A stretch of 64,000 bases of DNA from Streptomyces niveus (GTDB lineage: Bacteria; Actinomycetota; Actinomycetes; Streptomycetales; Streptomycetaceae), in NCBI RefSeq assembly GCF_002009175.1, contig NZ_CP018047.1:7121001-7185000 (forward strand). Direction: 5' to 3'. A program made the position numbers and the translations under genes. Shown piece after piece: positions 42,746 through 57,096 of the stretch (positions are counted from its first letter, which is position 1; every line of letters begins with the position of its first letter). The notes beneath the pieces were generated by a model. The model did no database searches, was not told where the DNA came from, and worked only from the letters and a program-made list of their open reading frames with translations.

Positions 42746-43708
42746 GTGCCCGTGCCAGCCCACCGCCCGCGCCGCGCCGCCGTCCTCGTGCTCGAAGGCG
42801 CGAAACCGCTCGACGTGGGCATCCCCGCCCAGGTGTTCACGACCCGCGAGAGCATGCCGTACGAGGTACGGGTGTGCGGGGCGGCGCCCGGTCTGGTGGC
42901 CGGTGGTGACGGTCTGTCGTACCACGTCGCCCACGGACTCGACGCACTCGCGTGGGCCGACATCGTCTTCATCCCCGGCTACAGGTTCCCGGACCGCGAC
43001 GACCCGGCCCCCGATGTTGTCGACGCGCTGATCGCCGCCCACGGCTCAGGCGCCCGGCTCGCCGCCATCTCGACCGGTGCCTTCGCGCTCGCCGCCACGG
43101 GCCTGCTCGACGGCAGGCGCGCCACGACGCACTGGCACTACACGCGAGCGCTCGCGGCCAGGCATCCGCTCGTCCGGGTCGACGAGAACGTGCTGTTCGT
43201 CGACGAGGGCAGCGTGCTGACATCGGCCGGCGCCGCCTCCGGCATCGACCTGTGCCTGCACATCCTGCGCTCCGAACTCGGGGTGGCCGCCTCCAACCAC
43301 GCGGCCCGCCGCCTGGTCGCGGCCCCCTACCGCAGCGGCGGCCAGGCGCAGTACGTGCCGCGCCGGGTGCCCGAACCCCTCGGCGAGCGGTTCGCCGCCA
43401 CCCGCGAGTGGGCGCTGCACCGGCTCGGTGAGCCCCTCACCCTCAAGGCGCTCGCCAGGCACGCGGCGGTGTCGCCGCGCACGTTCTCGCGGCGCTTCGT
43501 CGAGGACACCGGGTACACACCGATGCAGTGGGTCATGCGCGCCCGCGTCGACATGGCCCGGGAACTGCTGGAGCGTTCGGAGCGGAGCATCGAGCAGATC
43601 GCCACGGACGTCGGTCTCGGCACCGGGGCGAACCTGCGGACCCACTTCCAGGGCACCCTCGGCACCACACCCAGCGCGTACCGGCGGACCTTCGCCCAGG
43701 GCGAGTAG
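42746..43708 (+). CDS. GlxA-type transcriptional regulator (DJ-1/PfpI + AraC)
   Basis: The 320-aa protein joins a DJ-1/PfpI-like domain (residues about 8-175) to an AraC helix-turn-helix domain (about 215-315). The nucleophile-elbow region reads AAISTGAFALAATGLLDG; the usual Cys is Ser here, so it is a sensor rather than an enzyme. The DNA-binding part has LKALARHAAVSPRTFSRRF and IEQIATDVGLGTGANLRTHF. No Shine-Dalgarno site precedes the GTG. The target may be a neighbour, perhaps the GAPDH gene 140 nt downstream. Confidence 0.92.
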   Translation: MPVPAHRPRRAAVLVLEGAKPLDVGIPAQVFTTRESMPYEVRVCGAAPGLVAGGDGLSYHVAHGLDALAWADIVFIPGYRFPDRDDPAPDVVDALIAAHGSGARLAAISTGAFALAATGLLDGRRATTHWHYTRALAARHPLVRVDENVLFVDEGSVLTSAGAASGIDLCLHILRSELGVAASNHAARRLVAAPYRSGGQAQYVPRRVPEPLGERFAATREWALHRLGEPLTLKALARHAAVSPRTFSRRFVEDTGYTPMQWVMRARVDMARELLERSERSIEQIATDVGLGTGANLRTHFQGTLGTTPSAYRRTFAQGE

Positions 43709-43848
43709 CCCGCGGCCGCTCCGCACCGTTCCGCGCCAGCCTTCGGCACGAAGTTTTTGGCACGATCCTTTCGAACCATGGCGTTCACGCCGCCGCCACG
43801 AGCGGACGCCGCGCGCGAACCTGGTGGGGAACCGAAGGGACACCACTC

Positions 43849-48963
<5,115 letters not shown>

Positions 48964-48977
48964 CTCCGGCGCCGCCG

Positions 48978-49850
48978 TCAGCCCGCGGCGTCGGGGGAGC
49001 TTCGCGGTGCGCCGCCGGTGGCCCAGGACGCGAGGAAGCGCAGCCCCTCGTACGTGGGCGTGCCGGGTTCGGCGGTCCAGATGACCAGTTGCTGGTCGGG
49101 GTCGGTGGTGGCGGTCAGGGTGTCCCAGTCCAGGGTGAGTTCCCCGGCGAGGGGGTGGTGGAGGGACTTGGTGCCCACGCTCAGCGTGGCGACGTCATGG
49201 GCGGCCCACCACTGGCGGAATTGCTCGTCGTGCACGGACAGCTCACCGACGAGGGCGGAGAGCCGCGGGTCGTCCGGATACTTGGCGGCCTCCATGCGGA
49301 GCTGGGCGACACAGGTACGGGCAACCGTCGTCCAGTCCGAATACAACGTGCGCATCGCAGGGTCCGTGAAAATGAGCCGGACATAATTGCGACGCTTTTC
49401 CGGTATTTGCGCGAAATCGGTGATCATCGCCGCCGCGAGCGCGTTCCAGGCGAGAATGTCCATACGCCGGCCCATGACGATCGCGGGGGTGGCCGTCAGA
49501 TCGTCCAGGAGCCGGCGCAACTGGGGCTGGACCTTCTGTCCCGCCCGCCGGGGAGAGCGCGCCGACGGCTTTCCCGCCAGGCTGAAGAGGTACGCGCGCT
49601 GATCGTCCTGAAGGTGGAGAGCGCGGGTCAGCGCGGACAGGACCGGGGTGGAAGCCCGTATGCGTCCCTGTTCCAGCCGTGTGTAGTAGTCGGTGCTGAT
49701 GGCGGCGAGCTGGGCGACTTCCTCGCGGCGCAGACCGGGCACCCTGCGTGGGCCGCCGCTTTCGGGCAGTCCGACGGTACGGGGGCTGAGCTCCGCCCTG
49801 CGGGCCTTGAGGAACTCTCCCAGCTCGTTCAGACGCGCGCTGCTGCTCAT
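48978..49850 (-). CDS. Xre-family regulator with MmyB-like ligand domain
   Basis: This 290-aa protein has a helix-turn-helix of the form GLRREEVAQLAAISTDYYTR followed by LEQGRIRAS (about residues 35-62). The C-terminal MmyB-type domain carries MDILAWNALAAAM and a Trp-rich tail (FRQWWAAHDV). Such regulators are commonly divergent from oxidoreductase genes they control; here a cupin and an alcohol dehydrogenase gene lie opposite, 213 nt away. ATG 49850 fits the usual family start MSSSARLNELGEFLKARR. Confidence 0.93.
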   Translation of the reverse strand: MSSSARLNELGEFLKARRAELSPRTVGLPESGGPRRVPGLRREEVAQLAAISTDYYTRLEQGRIRASTPVLSALTRALHLQDDQRAYLFSLAGKPSARSPRRAGQKVQPQLRRLLDDLTATPAIVMGRRMDILAWNALAAAMITDFAQIPEKRRNYVRLIFTDPAMRTLYSDWTTVARTCVAQLRMEAAKYPDDPRLSALVGELSVHDEQFRQWWAAHDVATLSVGTKSLHHPLAGELTLDWDTLTATTDPDQQLVIWTAEPGTPTYEGLRFLASWATGGAPRSSPDAAG

Positions 49851-49965
49851 GCACTCCACTGTCTCACCCGGTGCCCGGCGGCTGGGAGGGAGAGATTTAT
49901 CCCTGGATGTTTTCGTCGGGGGAGGAAACTCTCCTCTCCGCAGGCAGGCGATCGCGTGTGAGTCT

Positions 49966-50014
49966 GGAGCGGAAGCATTTCCACCGCTCCGGCCCCCCTT
50001 TCCGTTCCGAACGG
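49966..50014. promoter_or_regulatory. Palindromes in the Xre/cupin divergent region
   Basis: GGAGCGG and CCGCTCC (7-bp arms, 11-bp spacer, 49966-49990) are followed by CCGTTC-C-GAACGG (50002-50014). Both are candidate sites for the divergent Xre regulator. Confidence 0.5.
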
Positions 50015-50063
50015 TGAGAATGCGCGAATTCACTCACGACACGGAAAGGAAGAAGGACCCCCG

Positions 50064-50480
50064 ATGGAATTCGTCACCCCCCGCCCCACCACCAAGGCCC
50101 CCGACGACCGGTTCACCGGGGACGTGTGGTTCGACATCGTCCAGGCCGGCGAGGAACCCTCACGGCTGCGCGTGAACCTGGTGCGTTTCGCCCCCGGCGC
50201 GCGCACGGCCTGGCACCACCACGCCGTCGGTCAGACCCTGCACGTCGTCTCGGGCGTCGCGCTGATCGGCACCCGTGACGGCACGGTCTTCGAGGCCCAC
50301 CCCGGCGAGACGGTGACCTGCCCGCCCGCCGAGGAGCACTGGCACGGTGCGACACCGGAGCGGTTCATGGAGCACCTGGCGATGTGGGAGGCGCCGGGCG
50401 ACGACCGGCCCGAGACCACATGGCTGGAGAAGGTCTCCGACGAGCCGTACAACGGCACCCGGGTCCGCGGTGCCCACTGA
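50064..50480 (+). CDS. Small cupin-domain protein
   Basis: The 138-aa single cupin has the two metal-binding motifs: TAWHHHAVGQTLHVVSG (His, His and Glu/Gln position) and PAEEHWHGATPERFMEHLA. It resembles the manganese cupins that include bacterial hydroxynitrile lyases, but many relatives have no assigned reaction. GAAAGGAAGAAGGA precedes the ATG. It is followed after 30 nt by an alcohol dehydrogenase gene, so the pair probably acts in one small detoxification or catabolic step controlled by the divergent Xre regulator. Confidence 0.88.
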   Translation: MEFVTPRPTTKAPDDRFTGDVWFDIVQAGEEPSRLRVNLVRFAPGARTAWHHHAVGQTLHVVSGVALIGTRDGTVFEAHPGETVTCPPAEEHWHGATPERFMEHLAMWEAPGDDRPETTWLEKVSDEPYNGTRVRGAH

Positions 50481-50510
50481 TCATCATCAACGTGAAGGAG
50501 AAACGTCCCC

Positions 50511-51545
50511 ATGAGGGCAACGTTCCTGTACAAAGCCGGTGACGTGCGTGTCCAGGACACGCCGGACCCGGTGATCGAGCGCCCCACCGACGCGATCGTC
50601 CGGATCGTGCGCTCGTGCGTCTGCGGCAGCGATCTGCACCCGTACCGCACCATGGACGCCTCCGACGGCCCCGTGCCCATGGGGCACGAATTCCTCGGCG
50701 TCGTCGAGGAGACCGGTACGGAGGTGTCCGGACTCAAGAGCGGCGACATGGTCGTGTCACCCTTCGCGTACGCGGACAACACGTGCGCGTACTGCCAGGA
50801 GGGTTTCCAGACCTCCTGCCCCCGGGGCGGGTTCTTCGCCGCGGGCACCGGCGGCGCGCAGGCGGAGGCGGTTCGCGTCCCGCAGGCCCAAGGCACCCTG
50901 GTCAGGCTTCCGGTGGGCGAGGACTCCGCGCTGCTGCCGTCGCTGCTGACGCTGGCCGATGTGTACGGCACCGGCCACCACGCGGCGAAGCAGGCACGGG
51001 TCGGCGAACGCACCACGGTCACGGTGATAGGCGACGGCGCGGTGGGCCTGTTGGCGGTGCTGTCGGCCAGGCAACTCGGAGCCGAGCGAATCATCCTGAT
51101 GGGCCGTCACCGCAGCCGTACCGACCTCGGCCGGTTCTTCGGTGCGACGGACGTCGTCGCCGAGCGCGGTCAGGAGGGCATCGAGAAGGTCCGCGAACTG
51201 ACCGGCGGCCAGGGCACCCACGCGGTGCTGGAGGCGGTGGGCCACATGCCCGCCTACGAGATGGCGGTCGGCGCCGTACGGCCCGGCGGCGTGATCAGCC
51301 GGGTCGGCGTGCCGCAGTACGAGGCCGCGCCGGTCGGCTTCAGCAGCCTGTTCGGTCCGAACATCACCCTGACCGGCGGCCCGGCCCCGGTGCGCGCCTA
51401 CATCGACGAACTGCTGCCCGCGGTTCTCGACGGCACGGTCGACCCCGGTCGCGTCTTCGACCGCACCGTCTCCCTGGACGAGGTGCCCGAGGGGTACGGG
51501 GCGATGGACCGGCGCGAGTCGTTGAAGGTCCTCGTCACACCGTGA
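50511..51545 (+). CDS. Zinc-type alcohol dehydrogenase
   Basis: This 344-aa medium-chain dehydrogenase has the catalytic zinc residues: Cys in VCGSDLHPYR and GHEFLGVVEETG. The structural zinc lobe is partial (TCAYCQEGFQTSCPRGG, three Cys visible). The NAD(P) motif is VIGDGAVGLLAVLSARQLGA. MGRHRSRTDLGRFFGATD following the Rossmann fold, with Arg residues after the Gly motif, suggests NADPH preference. GAAGGAG precedes the ATG. It is cotranscribed with the cupin gene. Confidence 0.92.
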   Translation: MRATFLYKAGDVRVQDTPDPVIERPTDAIVRIVRSCVCGSDLHPYRTMDASDGPVPMGHEFLGVVEETGTEVSGLKSGDMVVSPFAYADNTCAYCQEGFQTSCPRGGFFAAGTGGAQAEAVRVPQAQGTLVRLPVGEDSALLPSLLTLADVYGTGHHAAKQARVGERTTVTVIGDGAVGLLAVLSARQLGAERIILMGRHRSRTDLGRFFGATDVVAERGQEGIEKVRELTGGQGTHAVLEAVGHMPAYEMAVGAVRPGGVISRVGVPQYEAAPVGFSSLFGPNITLTGGPAPVRAYIDELLPAVLDGTVDPGRVFDRTVSLDEVPEGYGAMDRRESLKVLVTP

Positions 51546-51631
51546 CCCGCCGCCGTTCTCCCGCCCGGGGGAGGCGGCGCGGCCGGACCCGCGCCCGGTG
51601 GCTGTCGGTGGCATGCGCTTGAATCGCCCTC

Positions 51632-52126
51632 ATGGACGACTCGGCACGCATGTGGATCACCACGGTTCCCGCACTGGACGCTGAGGACCCCGTGGTGCTC
51701 CTCGGCCATGACCACACCTCCGAGAGCCCCGGCGAGCGCGTGGTCTCCCTGCTGCTCGACCGGGGCCACGAGGGTGAGGAGGGGGTGTTCTACCTCCTGC
51801 CCTTCGACCTGTCGGCCCGCTACGAGCGGACCGGCGACCGGCTCGCGGTCGTCCTCTCGACGTCGAGGCAGGTGCTCGCGCACGAACTGGCCGACCGCTC
51901 CGACCTCGTGCGCGAGCACCTGCCCGACCTGCCCGTCGACGCGGCGGACGACGACCGGGTCATCCTCCTGCGCCGTGAGATCCTGACCGACTTCGTCCCG
52001 GCCGAACAGGACGGCCAGAAGCAGCCGGTACTCCTCGTCGACCACGACGGCTCGGCTTCGCTCACCGAAGTGCTCACCCTCTTCGACAAGGGCGAGGCCG
52101 GCCTCGCGGTCCTGAACGCCGACTGA
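51632..52126 (+). CDS. Conserved-looking hypothetical protein, 164 aa
   Basis: I do not recognise this protein. It is acidic and soluble, rich in Asp, Glu and Leu. It contains MWITTVPALDAEDPVVLLGH and the repeated idea of short beta strands (VFYLLPFDL, LAVVLSTS, VILLRREIL, QPVLLVDHDG). There is no signal peptide, membrane helix, or obvious catalytic motif. Codon use matches its neighbours and third positions are strongly G/C, which supports coding. It stands alone between the dehydrogenase and protease genes. Confidence 0.7.
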   Translation: MDDSARMWITTVPALDAEDPVVLLGHDHTSESPGERVVSLLLDRGHEGEEGVFYLLPFDLSARYERTGDRLAVVLSTSRQVLAHELADRSDLVREHLPDLPVDAADDDRVILLRREILTDFVPAEQDGQKQPVLLVDHDGSASLTEVLTLFDKGEAGLAVLNAD

Positions 52127-52205
52127 AACACGGCCCGCCCCGGCGATGGTTGCGGCGTATCTCGAAGATCGCACGACGGGCGCATTGCCCCTGTGTCACG
52201 GCAAG

Positions 52206-52220
52206 TTGACGGAGTGTCAA
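52206..52220. promoter_or_regulatory. Inverted repeat TTGAC-N5-GTCAA upstream of the protease
   Basis: Perfect 5-bp arms about 150 nt before the protease start. It may be an operator; no matching -10 follows TTGACG at a normal distance. Confidence 0.35.
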
Positions 52221-52371
52221 AACTGTGTCGCGGTCATGACATCATCCGGGATCGCTTGTTCCGGCGGAACACCCGAGGTCATCGTCGTGGTGCGGCCTGC
52301 GACCCCGTACGCCGCACCCACCCCCGGCGCGTGACCATCAAGCGCGCCACCGTCCGAGGAGGACCCTCTCG

Positions 52372-53583
52372 ATGGCAGCAGTACGCGACACCAAGCGGCG
52401 GGCCGCCGTGGCGATCACCACCGCGGCGACCCTGGCGGCGGTACTCGGCGCCGGCCTGGCCGCACCCGCCCAGGCCGCCCCGGCGGAAGGCAGGATCCTG
52501 CACGCCGGTGCGGCCGAGGCGGTGCCCGGAAGCTACATCGTCACGCTGAAGCCCGCGGCCGGACTCAGGGCGTCGACGGCCCAGGGCAAGAAGCTGATAG
52601 CGGGCTACGGGGGCCAGATCAAGCGCACCTACACGTCGGCGCTCAACGGCTACGCCGCCACCCTCAGCAGCGCCGAGGCCAAGCGGCTCGCCGCCGACCC
52701 GGCGGTCGCGACCGTCGAGCAGGACCAGAAGGTCCACTCGACCGCCACCCAGACCAACGCGCCCTGGGGTCTGGACCGTATCGACCAGCCGAACCTCCCG
52801 CTGAACGGCACCTACACCTACCCGGACTCGGCGGGCGGCGGCACGACCGTCTACGTTCTCGACACCGGCGTCCGCATCAGCCACCAGGAGATCAGCGGCC
52901 GGGCCTCGTACGGCTGGGACTTCGTCGACAACGACGCCACCGCCCAGGACGGCGCCGGTCACGGCACACACGTCGCCACGACCGTCGCCGGCACCACCTA
53001 CGGCGCCGCGAAGAAGGCCAAGATCGTCGCCGTACGCGTCCTCGGCAACAACGGCTCCGGCACGACCGCCGGGGTCATCGCCGGTGTCGACTGGATCACC
53101 GCCAACCACGTCGCCTCCTCCGTCGCCAACGTCTCGCTCGGCGGCGGACCCAGCACCACGCTGGACGACGCGGTGCGCAGATCCATCGCGTCCGGCGTGA
53201 CGTACTCCATCGCGGCCGGCAATTCGGGCGCGCTCGCGTCGAACTACTCACCCGCCCGGGTGTCGACCGCGATCACGGTCGGCGCCACCACCAGGACGGA
53301 CGCGCGGGCCACGTACTCCAACTACGGCCCCACCGTGGACATCTTCGCGCCCGGCTCCGACATCACGGCCGGCTGGAACACCTCGGACAGCGCCACCTAC
53401 ACCGGCAACGGAACCTCCTTCGCCGCGCCGCACGTATCGGGCGCCGCCGCCGTCTATCTGACCAACCACCCGGGCGCCTCCCCGGCGGCCGTCGCCACGG
53501 CGCTGGTCAACGGCGCGACGTCCAACGTCATCACGGGCGTCGGAACCGGCTCCCCGAACAAGCTGCTCCGGCTCGTCCCGTAA
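52372..53583 (+). CDS. Secreted subtilisin-like serine protease (S8)
   Basis: The 403-aa preproprotein has a signal peptide ending near AQAAPAEG (about residue 40). An I9-type propeptide follows (SYIVTLKPAAGLRAS to about residue 120), then the S8 catalytic domain. The triad is Asp in TTVYVLDTGVRISHQE, His in GAGHGTHVATTVAG, and Ser in GNGTSFAAPHVSGAAA. The oxyanion Asn lies in SIAAGNSGALAS. The mature enzyme is about 280 residues, like the proteinase-K-type Streptomyces proteases. GAGGAGGA precedes the ATG. Confidence 0.95.
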   Translation: MAAVRDTKRRAAVAITTAATLAAVLGAGLAAPAQAAPAEGRILHAGAAEAVPGSYIVTLKPAAGLRASTAQGKKLIAGYGGQIKRTYTSALNGYAATLSSAEAKRLAADPAVATVEQDQKVHSTATQTNAPWGLDRIDQPNLPLNGTYTYPDSAGGGTTVYVLDTGVRISHQEISGRASYGWDFVDNDATAQDGAGHGTHVATTVAGTTYGAAKKAKIVAVRVLGNNGSGTTAGVIAGVDWITANHVASSVANVSLGGGPSTTLDDAVRRSIASGVTYSIAAGNSGALASNYSPARVSTAITVGATTRTDARATYSNYGPTVDIFAPGSDITAGWNTSDSATYTGNGTSFAAPHVSGAAAVYLTNHPGASPAAVATALVNGATSNVITGVGTGSPNKLLRLVP

Positions 53584-53588
53584 CGACA

Positions 53589-53636
53589 ACCACCGCACCT
53601 CCGCACCACCACGCCTCCGCACCACCGCACCTCCGC
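53589..53636. repeat. Three tandem 16-bp repeats
   Basis: Three contiguous copies of ACCACCGCACCTCCGC (the middle copy differs at two bases) start 5 nt after the protease stop. They have no dyad symmetry and are not a CRISPR. Confidence 0.8.
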
Positions 53637-53720
53637 ATGGCGCGTGGCGCACGACGGCCGGGGATCCGAGCGTGGGACAGTACGTCTCCGACGCCCGGGT
53701 CCCCGGCCCGCGTCAGGCGC

Positions 53721-56072
53721 TCACACCCGCGCCCCGTTGTCCGCCGGGCGCCCGCGACGCGGCACCGGACGCGTACGGCCCGCGCCACGCCGCCCGCGCG
53801 GCACCCGCGGACTCCCCTTGTGACGCGCCTCCATCGCCAGCGCGACCGGCACGGCCGTGAACACGGACGAGTACGTGCCCACACAGATACCGATGAGCAG
53901 GGCCAGCGCGAAGTCCCTGAGCGAGTCCCCGCCGAGTACCGCCAGCGCCGTGAGGATGAACAGCGCGCCCATACCGGTGTTCACCGTTCTGGGCACCGTC
54001 TGCAGTACGGCTGTTCGCGCGGTCGGCAGCAGCGAGGCGCCCGGCGCCCTCGCCCACAGCTCACGGACACGGTCGAAGACCACCACGGAGTCGTTCACCG
54101 AGTAACCGATGACCGTGAGCAGCGCGGCGAGGAAGATCCCGTCGACGGGACGGCCCAGCCACGCGAAGACGCCGATCAGGATCACCACGTCGTGCACCAG
54201 CGCGGTCACCGACGCCACCGCGAAGGACCACCTGAACCGCACCGCCAGGTACAGCAGTTGGACCCCGACGGCGATCCCCAGCGCGATCAGCGCGTGGCGC
54301 CTCAGCTCATCGCCGAGGCTGGGGCCGATCAGATCGTCCCGTACCTTCGTCGTCTCTCCGCCCTCCTCGCTCAGGGCGCTCCGGATGGCGGCCTCGGCCC
54401 GCTCGCCCGTGTCCCCGGTGCGCACCGAGATCTCCTGTCCGCCGGCCGTGGTGACCTCGGCGTCGGCGAAGCCCGCGTCGGCCAGGGCCGTACGAGCGGT
54501 GTCGACGTCGACCGGCCGGGTCGTCGCGTACTCCATGAGCCGCCCGCCGGTGAACTCCACGCCGAGGTTCACCCCGCGCAGGGCGACACCCAGCACCGCG
54601 ACGGCCATCACCGCCGCCGAGACGACCAGCCACCGCCGCGACCTGCGGAACAGATCGGGGGCGCGGCGGGTCAGATGCGTACGGACGCGGCCCGGCAGAC
54701 CGATTCCGTTGACGCCCGGGAAATCGGCGACGAATCGGGAGCGCGCCGCCAGATCGGTCAGTGCCCGCGCGATGACGAGGGCGGAGAACATCGACACGAG
54801 AACGCCGATTCCCAGGGTGACGCCGAACCCCTTCACCGGCCCCGATCCGAGGGCGAAGAGAAGACCGGCGGCGAGCAGTGTCGTCACGTTGGAGTCGACG
54901 ACCGCGGTGCGGGCGTTACGGAATCCGGCGGCCGTCGCGGACCGCAGGGTGCGGCCGGAGCGTGCAGCGCCGCCGGGACGGCCCGTGTACTCCTCCCGCG
55001 CCCGTTCGAAGGCCAGCACGTTCGCGTCGACCGCCATACCGATGGCCAGCACGAACCCGGCCAGCCCGGGGAGCGTCAGCGTGACACCGAGCGCGACCAG
55101 GGCGGCGTACGAGATCAGCGCGTACCCGGCCAGGGCCAGCGAGGCGAGTCCGCCGAAGAGGCGGTACACGAAGGTGATGAACAGGGCGGTGAGGCTCGCG
55201 CCGATCACCGCGGCCCGCGCGCTGGCGCTGATCGCCTCGGCGCCCAGCGTCGGGCCCACGGTGCGCTGTTCGACGACGTCGACCGGTACGGGCAGGGCCC
55301 CGCCCTTGATCAGCAGCGCCAGGTTCCTGGCCTCCTCGGCGGAGAAGGACCCGCTGATCTGGGTCGTACCCGACGGGAGTCCGGCCCCGCAGGCCACCGA
55401 GGGGCTCACCTGTGGTGCGGAGATCACCTTGTCGTCCAGCACGATCGCGACCCGCCGCCGCTCGTCCCCCGGCGGATGGCAGGCGGCTTCGCCGGTCAGC
55501 CGTGTCCACGCGCGGGACGCCTCGTCACGGAAGTCGAGGGAGACTGACCAGCCGGCACCGCGCTGCCCGTCGAACTCCGCGCGGGCGTCCTTCACCCCCG
55601 CGCCCGACAGATCGGAGGCGCCGAGTCTGAGCCGGCTCCCGTTCTCGTCGGGGAGGACGAGTTCCCCGGACTTCCCGCTCCTGTCGGGCTTTTCTTCCTC
55701 CGCGGGAGGCTCGCCGTCGGCGAGGCCGTTGACGGGATGGAAGGTCAGCTGGGCGGTCCGGCCCAGCACCTCGGCGGCCTTCCGGGGGTCGGTGACGTCG
55801 GGTAGTTCGACGAGGACACGGTCCTCGCCGGAACGTGTGACGGTCGGCTCCGCGACCCCCAGCGCGTCGATCCGCTGGCGCAGGACCTCGACCGTGCGGT
55901 CGGTGCTCTCACGGTCGGCGGTCGCGGTCGCCGAGTCGCGGGCCTGGAGAACGATCCGGGTGCCGCCCTGCAGATCGAGCCCCAGTCTGGGGCTCATGGT
56001 GAGTGTGGCGAAGAGCGATACGAGCAGTACGGCCACAGCCAGAACCGCCCGCACCGTGGTGGCGCGAGTCAT
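53721..56072 (-). CDS. Fused SecD-SecF preprotein translocase subunit
   Basis: This 783-aa membrane protein joins SecD and SecF in one chain. SecD begins RLGLDLQGGTRIVLQARD and has the P1 periplasmic domain, interrupted by an acidic low-complexity insert. The SecD helices follow (GVTLTLPGLAGFVLAIGMAV then DANVLAFERAREE). SecF starts near residue 500 with LGVEFTGGRLMEYATTRPVD and has VIGYSVNDSVVVFDRVRE. It uses the proton gradient to pull exported proteins. Streptomyces also have separate secD and secF; this fused form is known as a second copy in the genus. Confidence 0.94.
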   Translation of the reverse strand: MTRATTVRAVLAVAVLLVSLFATLTMSPRLGLDLQGGTRIVLQARDSATATADRESTDRTVEVLRQRIDALGVAEPTVTRSGEDRVLVELPDVTDPRKAAEVLGRTAQLTFHPVNGLADGEPPAEEEKPDRSGKSGELVLPDENGSRLRLGASDLSGAGVKDARAEFDGQRGAGWSVSLDFRDEASRAWTRLTGEAACHPPGDERRRVAIVLDDKVISAPQVSPSVACGAGLPSGTTQISGSFSAEEARNLALLIKGGALPVPVDVVEQRTVGPTLGAEAISASARAAVIGASLTALFITFVYRLFGGLASLALAGYALISYAALVALGVTLTLPGLAGFVLAIGMAVDANVLAFERAREEYTGRPGGAARSGRTLRSATAAGFRNARTAVVDSNVTTLLAAGLLFALGSGPVKGFGVTLGIGVLVSMFSALVIARALTDLAARSRFVADFPGVNGIGLPGRVRTHLTRRAPDLFRRSRRWLVVSAAVMAVAVLGVALRGVNLGVEFTGGRLMEYATTRPVDVDTARTALADAGFADAEVTTAGGQEISVRTGDTGERAEAAIRSALSEEGGETTKVRDDLIGPSLGDELRRHALIALGIAVGVQLLYLAVRFRWSFAVASVTALVHDVVILIGVFAWLGRPVDGIFLAALLTVIGYSVNDSVVVFDRVRELWARAPGASLLPTARTAVLQTVPRTVNTGMGALFILTALAVLGGDSLRDFALALLIGICVGTYSSVFTAVPVALAMEARHKGSPRVPRGRRGAGRTRPVPRRGRPADNGARV

Positions 56073-56147
56073 GGGATTCCTCCGGGAGGGCGCCGGAACG
56101 CGCCACCCCCACGAGGGAGACGGGCCCGGTCTCAGGCCCGCCCGGCT

Positions 56148-56735
56148 CTACCGGGGGCGGTGCGTCGACGCGTGAACGGGACAGTGCGCACGACTGCTCC
56201 CGGAGGGAGGCCCGCGGACGTCGGGCAGCCCCGAAGGCCGAACCGCCGGTGTGGGGAAGCCCGGACGTACGCCGCAGTCCACGACGGCGCGGGGGAGGGG
56301 AAGTCCCGTGGTGATCGGCAGCACGCCCGTGTCGGGCTGCGGCGCGTGCTGCTGCCGGGTGTGCTCGGGTGTCCGGAGACCCGTGGAGGCCGCACGGGTC
56401 GGCGCGCCCGCGTAGCTGTGGGCGGCGCGGGGCGAGTCCCGGCGGAAGTCGCGGGACCGCTCGGAGCGTTCGGAGCGCGTCGGCCGGTCGGCCTGCTGGG
56501 GGAGTGACCGCTGTACGGGAGCGGCCGCCGCGGCGCCGGTGCTCGCGGCGGCGGCGCCCGTGGTGCCGAGCGCCGACGCGGGTACGGGAGAGACCAGGGT
56601 GACGACGCCGAGGAGCAGCGCCGACAGCACCCCCGCGGCACGCTGTCGAACTCCCCAAGCCGTCCGCCGCACCCGTGAGTTCGCCGGCGCCGGCCTCGCG
56701 CGGTCACCGCGCGACTTCCGAGCCTGGACAATCAC
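56148..56735 (-). CDS. Hypothetical secreted Ala/Arg/Pro-rich protein
   Basis: The 195-aa frame has a basic N-terminus and a hydrophobic signal segment (AGVLSALLLGVVTLVSPVPA, about residues 35-54) with a likely cleavage after SALG. The rest is low-complexity: Ala-rich, then Arg/Ser-rich, then Pro-rich, with two Cys near the end. Third positions are G/C-biased as in true genes. The GTG has no strong ribosome site, and no family is recognised. It may be a poorly conserved secreted protein; a chance frame is possible. Confidence 0.5.
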   Translation of the reverse strand: MIVQARKSRGDRARPAPANSRVRRTAWGVRQRAAGVLSALLLGVVTLVSPVPASALGTTGAAAASTGAAAAAPVQRSLPQQADRPTRSERSERSRDFRRDSPRAAHSYAGAPTRAASTGLRTPEHTRQQHAPQPDTGVLPITTGLPLPRAVVDCGVRPGFPTPAVRPSGLPDVRGPPSGSSRAHCPVHASTHRPR

Positions 56736-56835
56736 CGTCTCAAGGTACCCGTCGCGCGCCGACGGATGCGCACCGCACGAGAACTCGTGTGCGGGCCCGC
56801 CCGTCGGCCCTGCGCGCGCCCGGCCGGACGCCGGT

Positions 56836-57096
56836 TCAGATCAGGGCGGCGCGTACGTCGGCGAGCGCCTCGTCGAGCGTGCCGGCCGTGTTCGCGTGCC
56901 CGCTGAATCCCTCGTCGTCGGCGGGGTCGACGGTCCAGCCCCAGCCGCTCTCCGGGTGCCCGTCGATCGTCGCCGCGTGCTCGCCCTTGGTGAGGGTGAT
57001 CGACACGTTGCCCGCCGGGAAAGTGTTCACCTCGGCGTGCGCGCTGTTCCCGAACGCGTGATGGATGGCGTCGAGTGCTTCCTGCTCGGTGGTCAT
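56836..57096 (-). CDS. Small conserved-looking protein, 86 aa
   Basis: The 86-aa soluble protein reads MTTEQEALDAIHHAFGNSAH, then a beta-rich middle (VSITLTKGEHAATIDG) and a final helix (TLDEALADVRAAL). AGGAG lies 6 nt before the ATG. No membrane, signal or catalytic motif is visible. An in-frame extension upstream to 57180 is basic and lacks a ribosome site. The function is unknown. Confidence 0.75.
   Translation of the reverse strand: MTTEQEALDAIHHAFGNSAHAEVNTFPAGNVSITLTKGEHAATIDGHPESGWGWTVDPADDEGFSGHANTAGTLDEALADVRAALI

Noticed and set aside
52146..52334. 62-codon frame before the protease gene
   Set aside because: No ribosome site, and it covers the region expected to hold the protease promoter.
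53589..53636. Possible CRISPR array
   Set aside because: The 16-bp units are contiguous with no spacers, and no cas genes are present.
53637..55547. A 636-codon plus-strand frame opposite secDF
   Set aside because: Shadow of the SecDF fusion, which has clear SecD and SecF motifs; the frame is Arg/Gly-rich and has no ribosome site.
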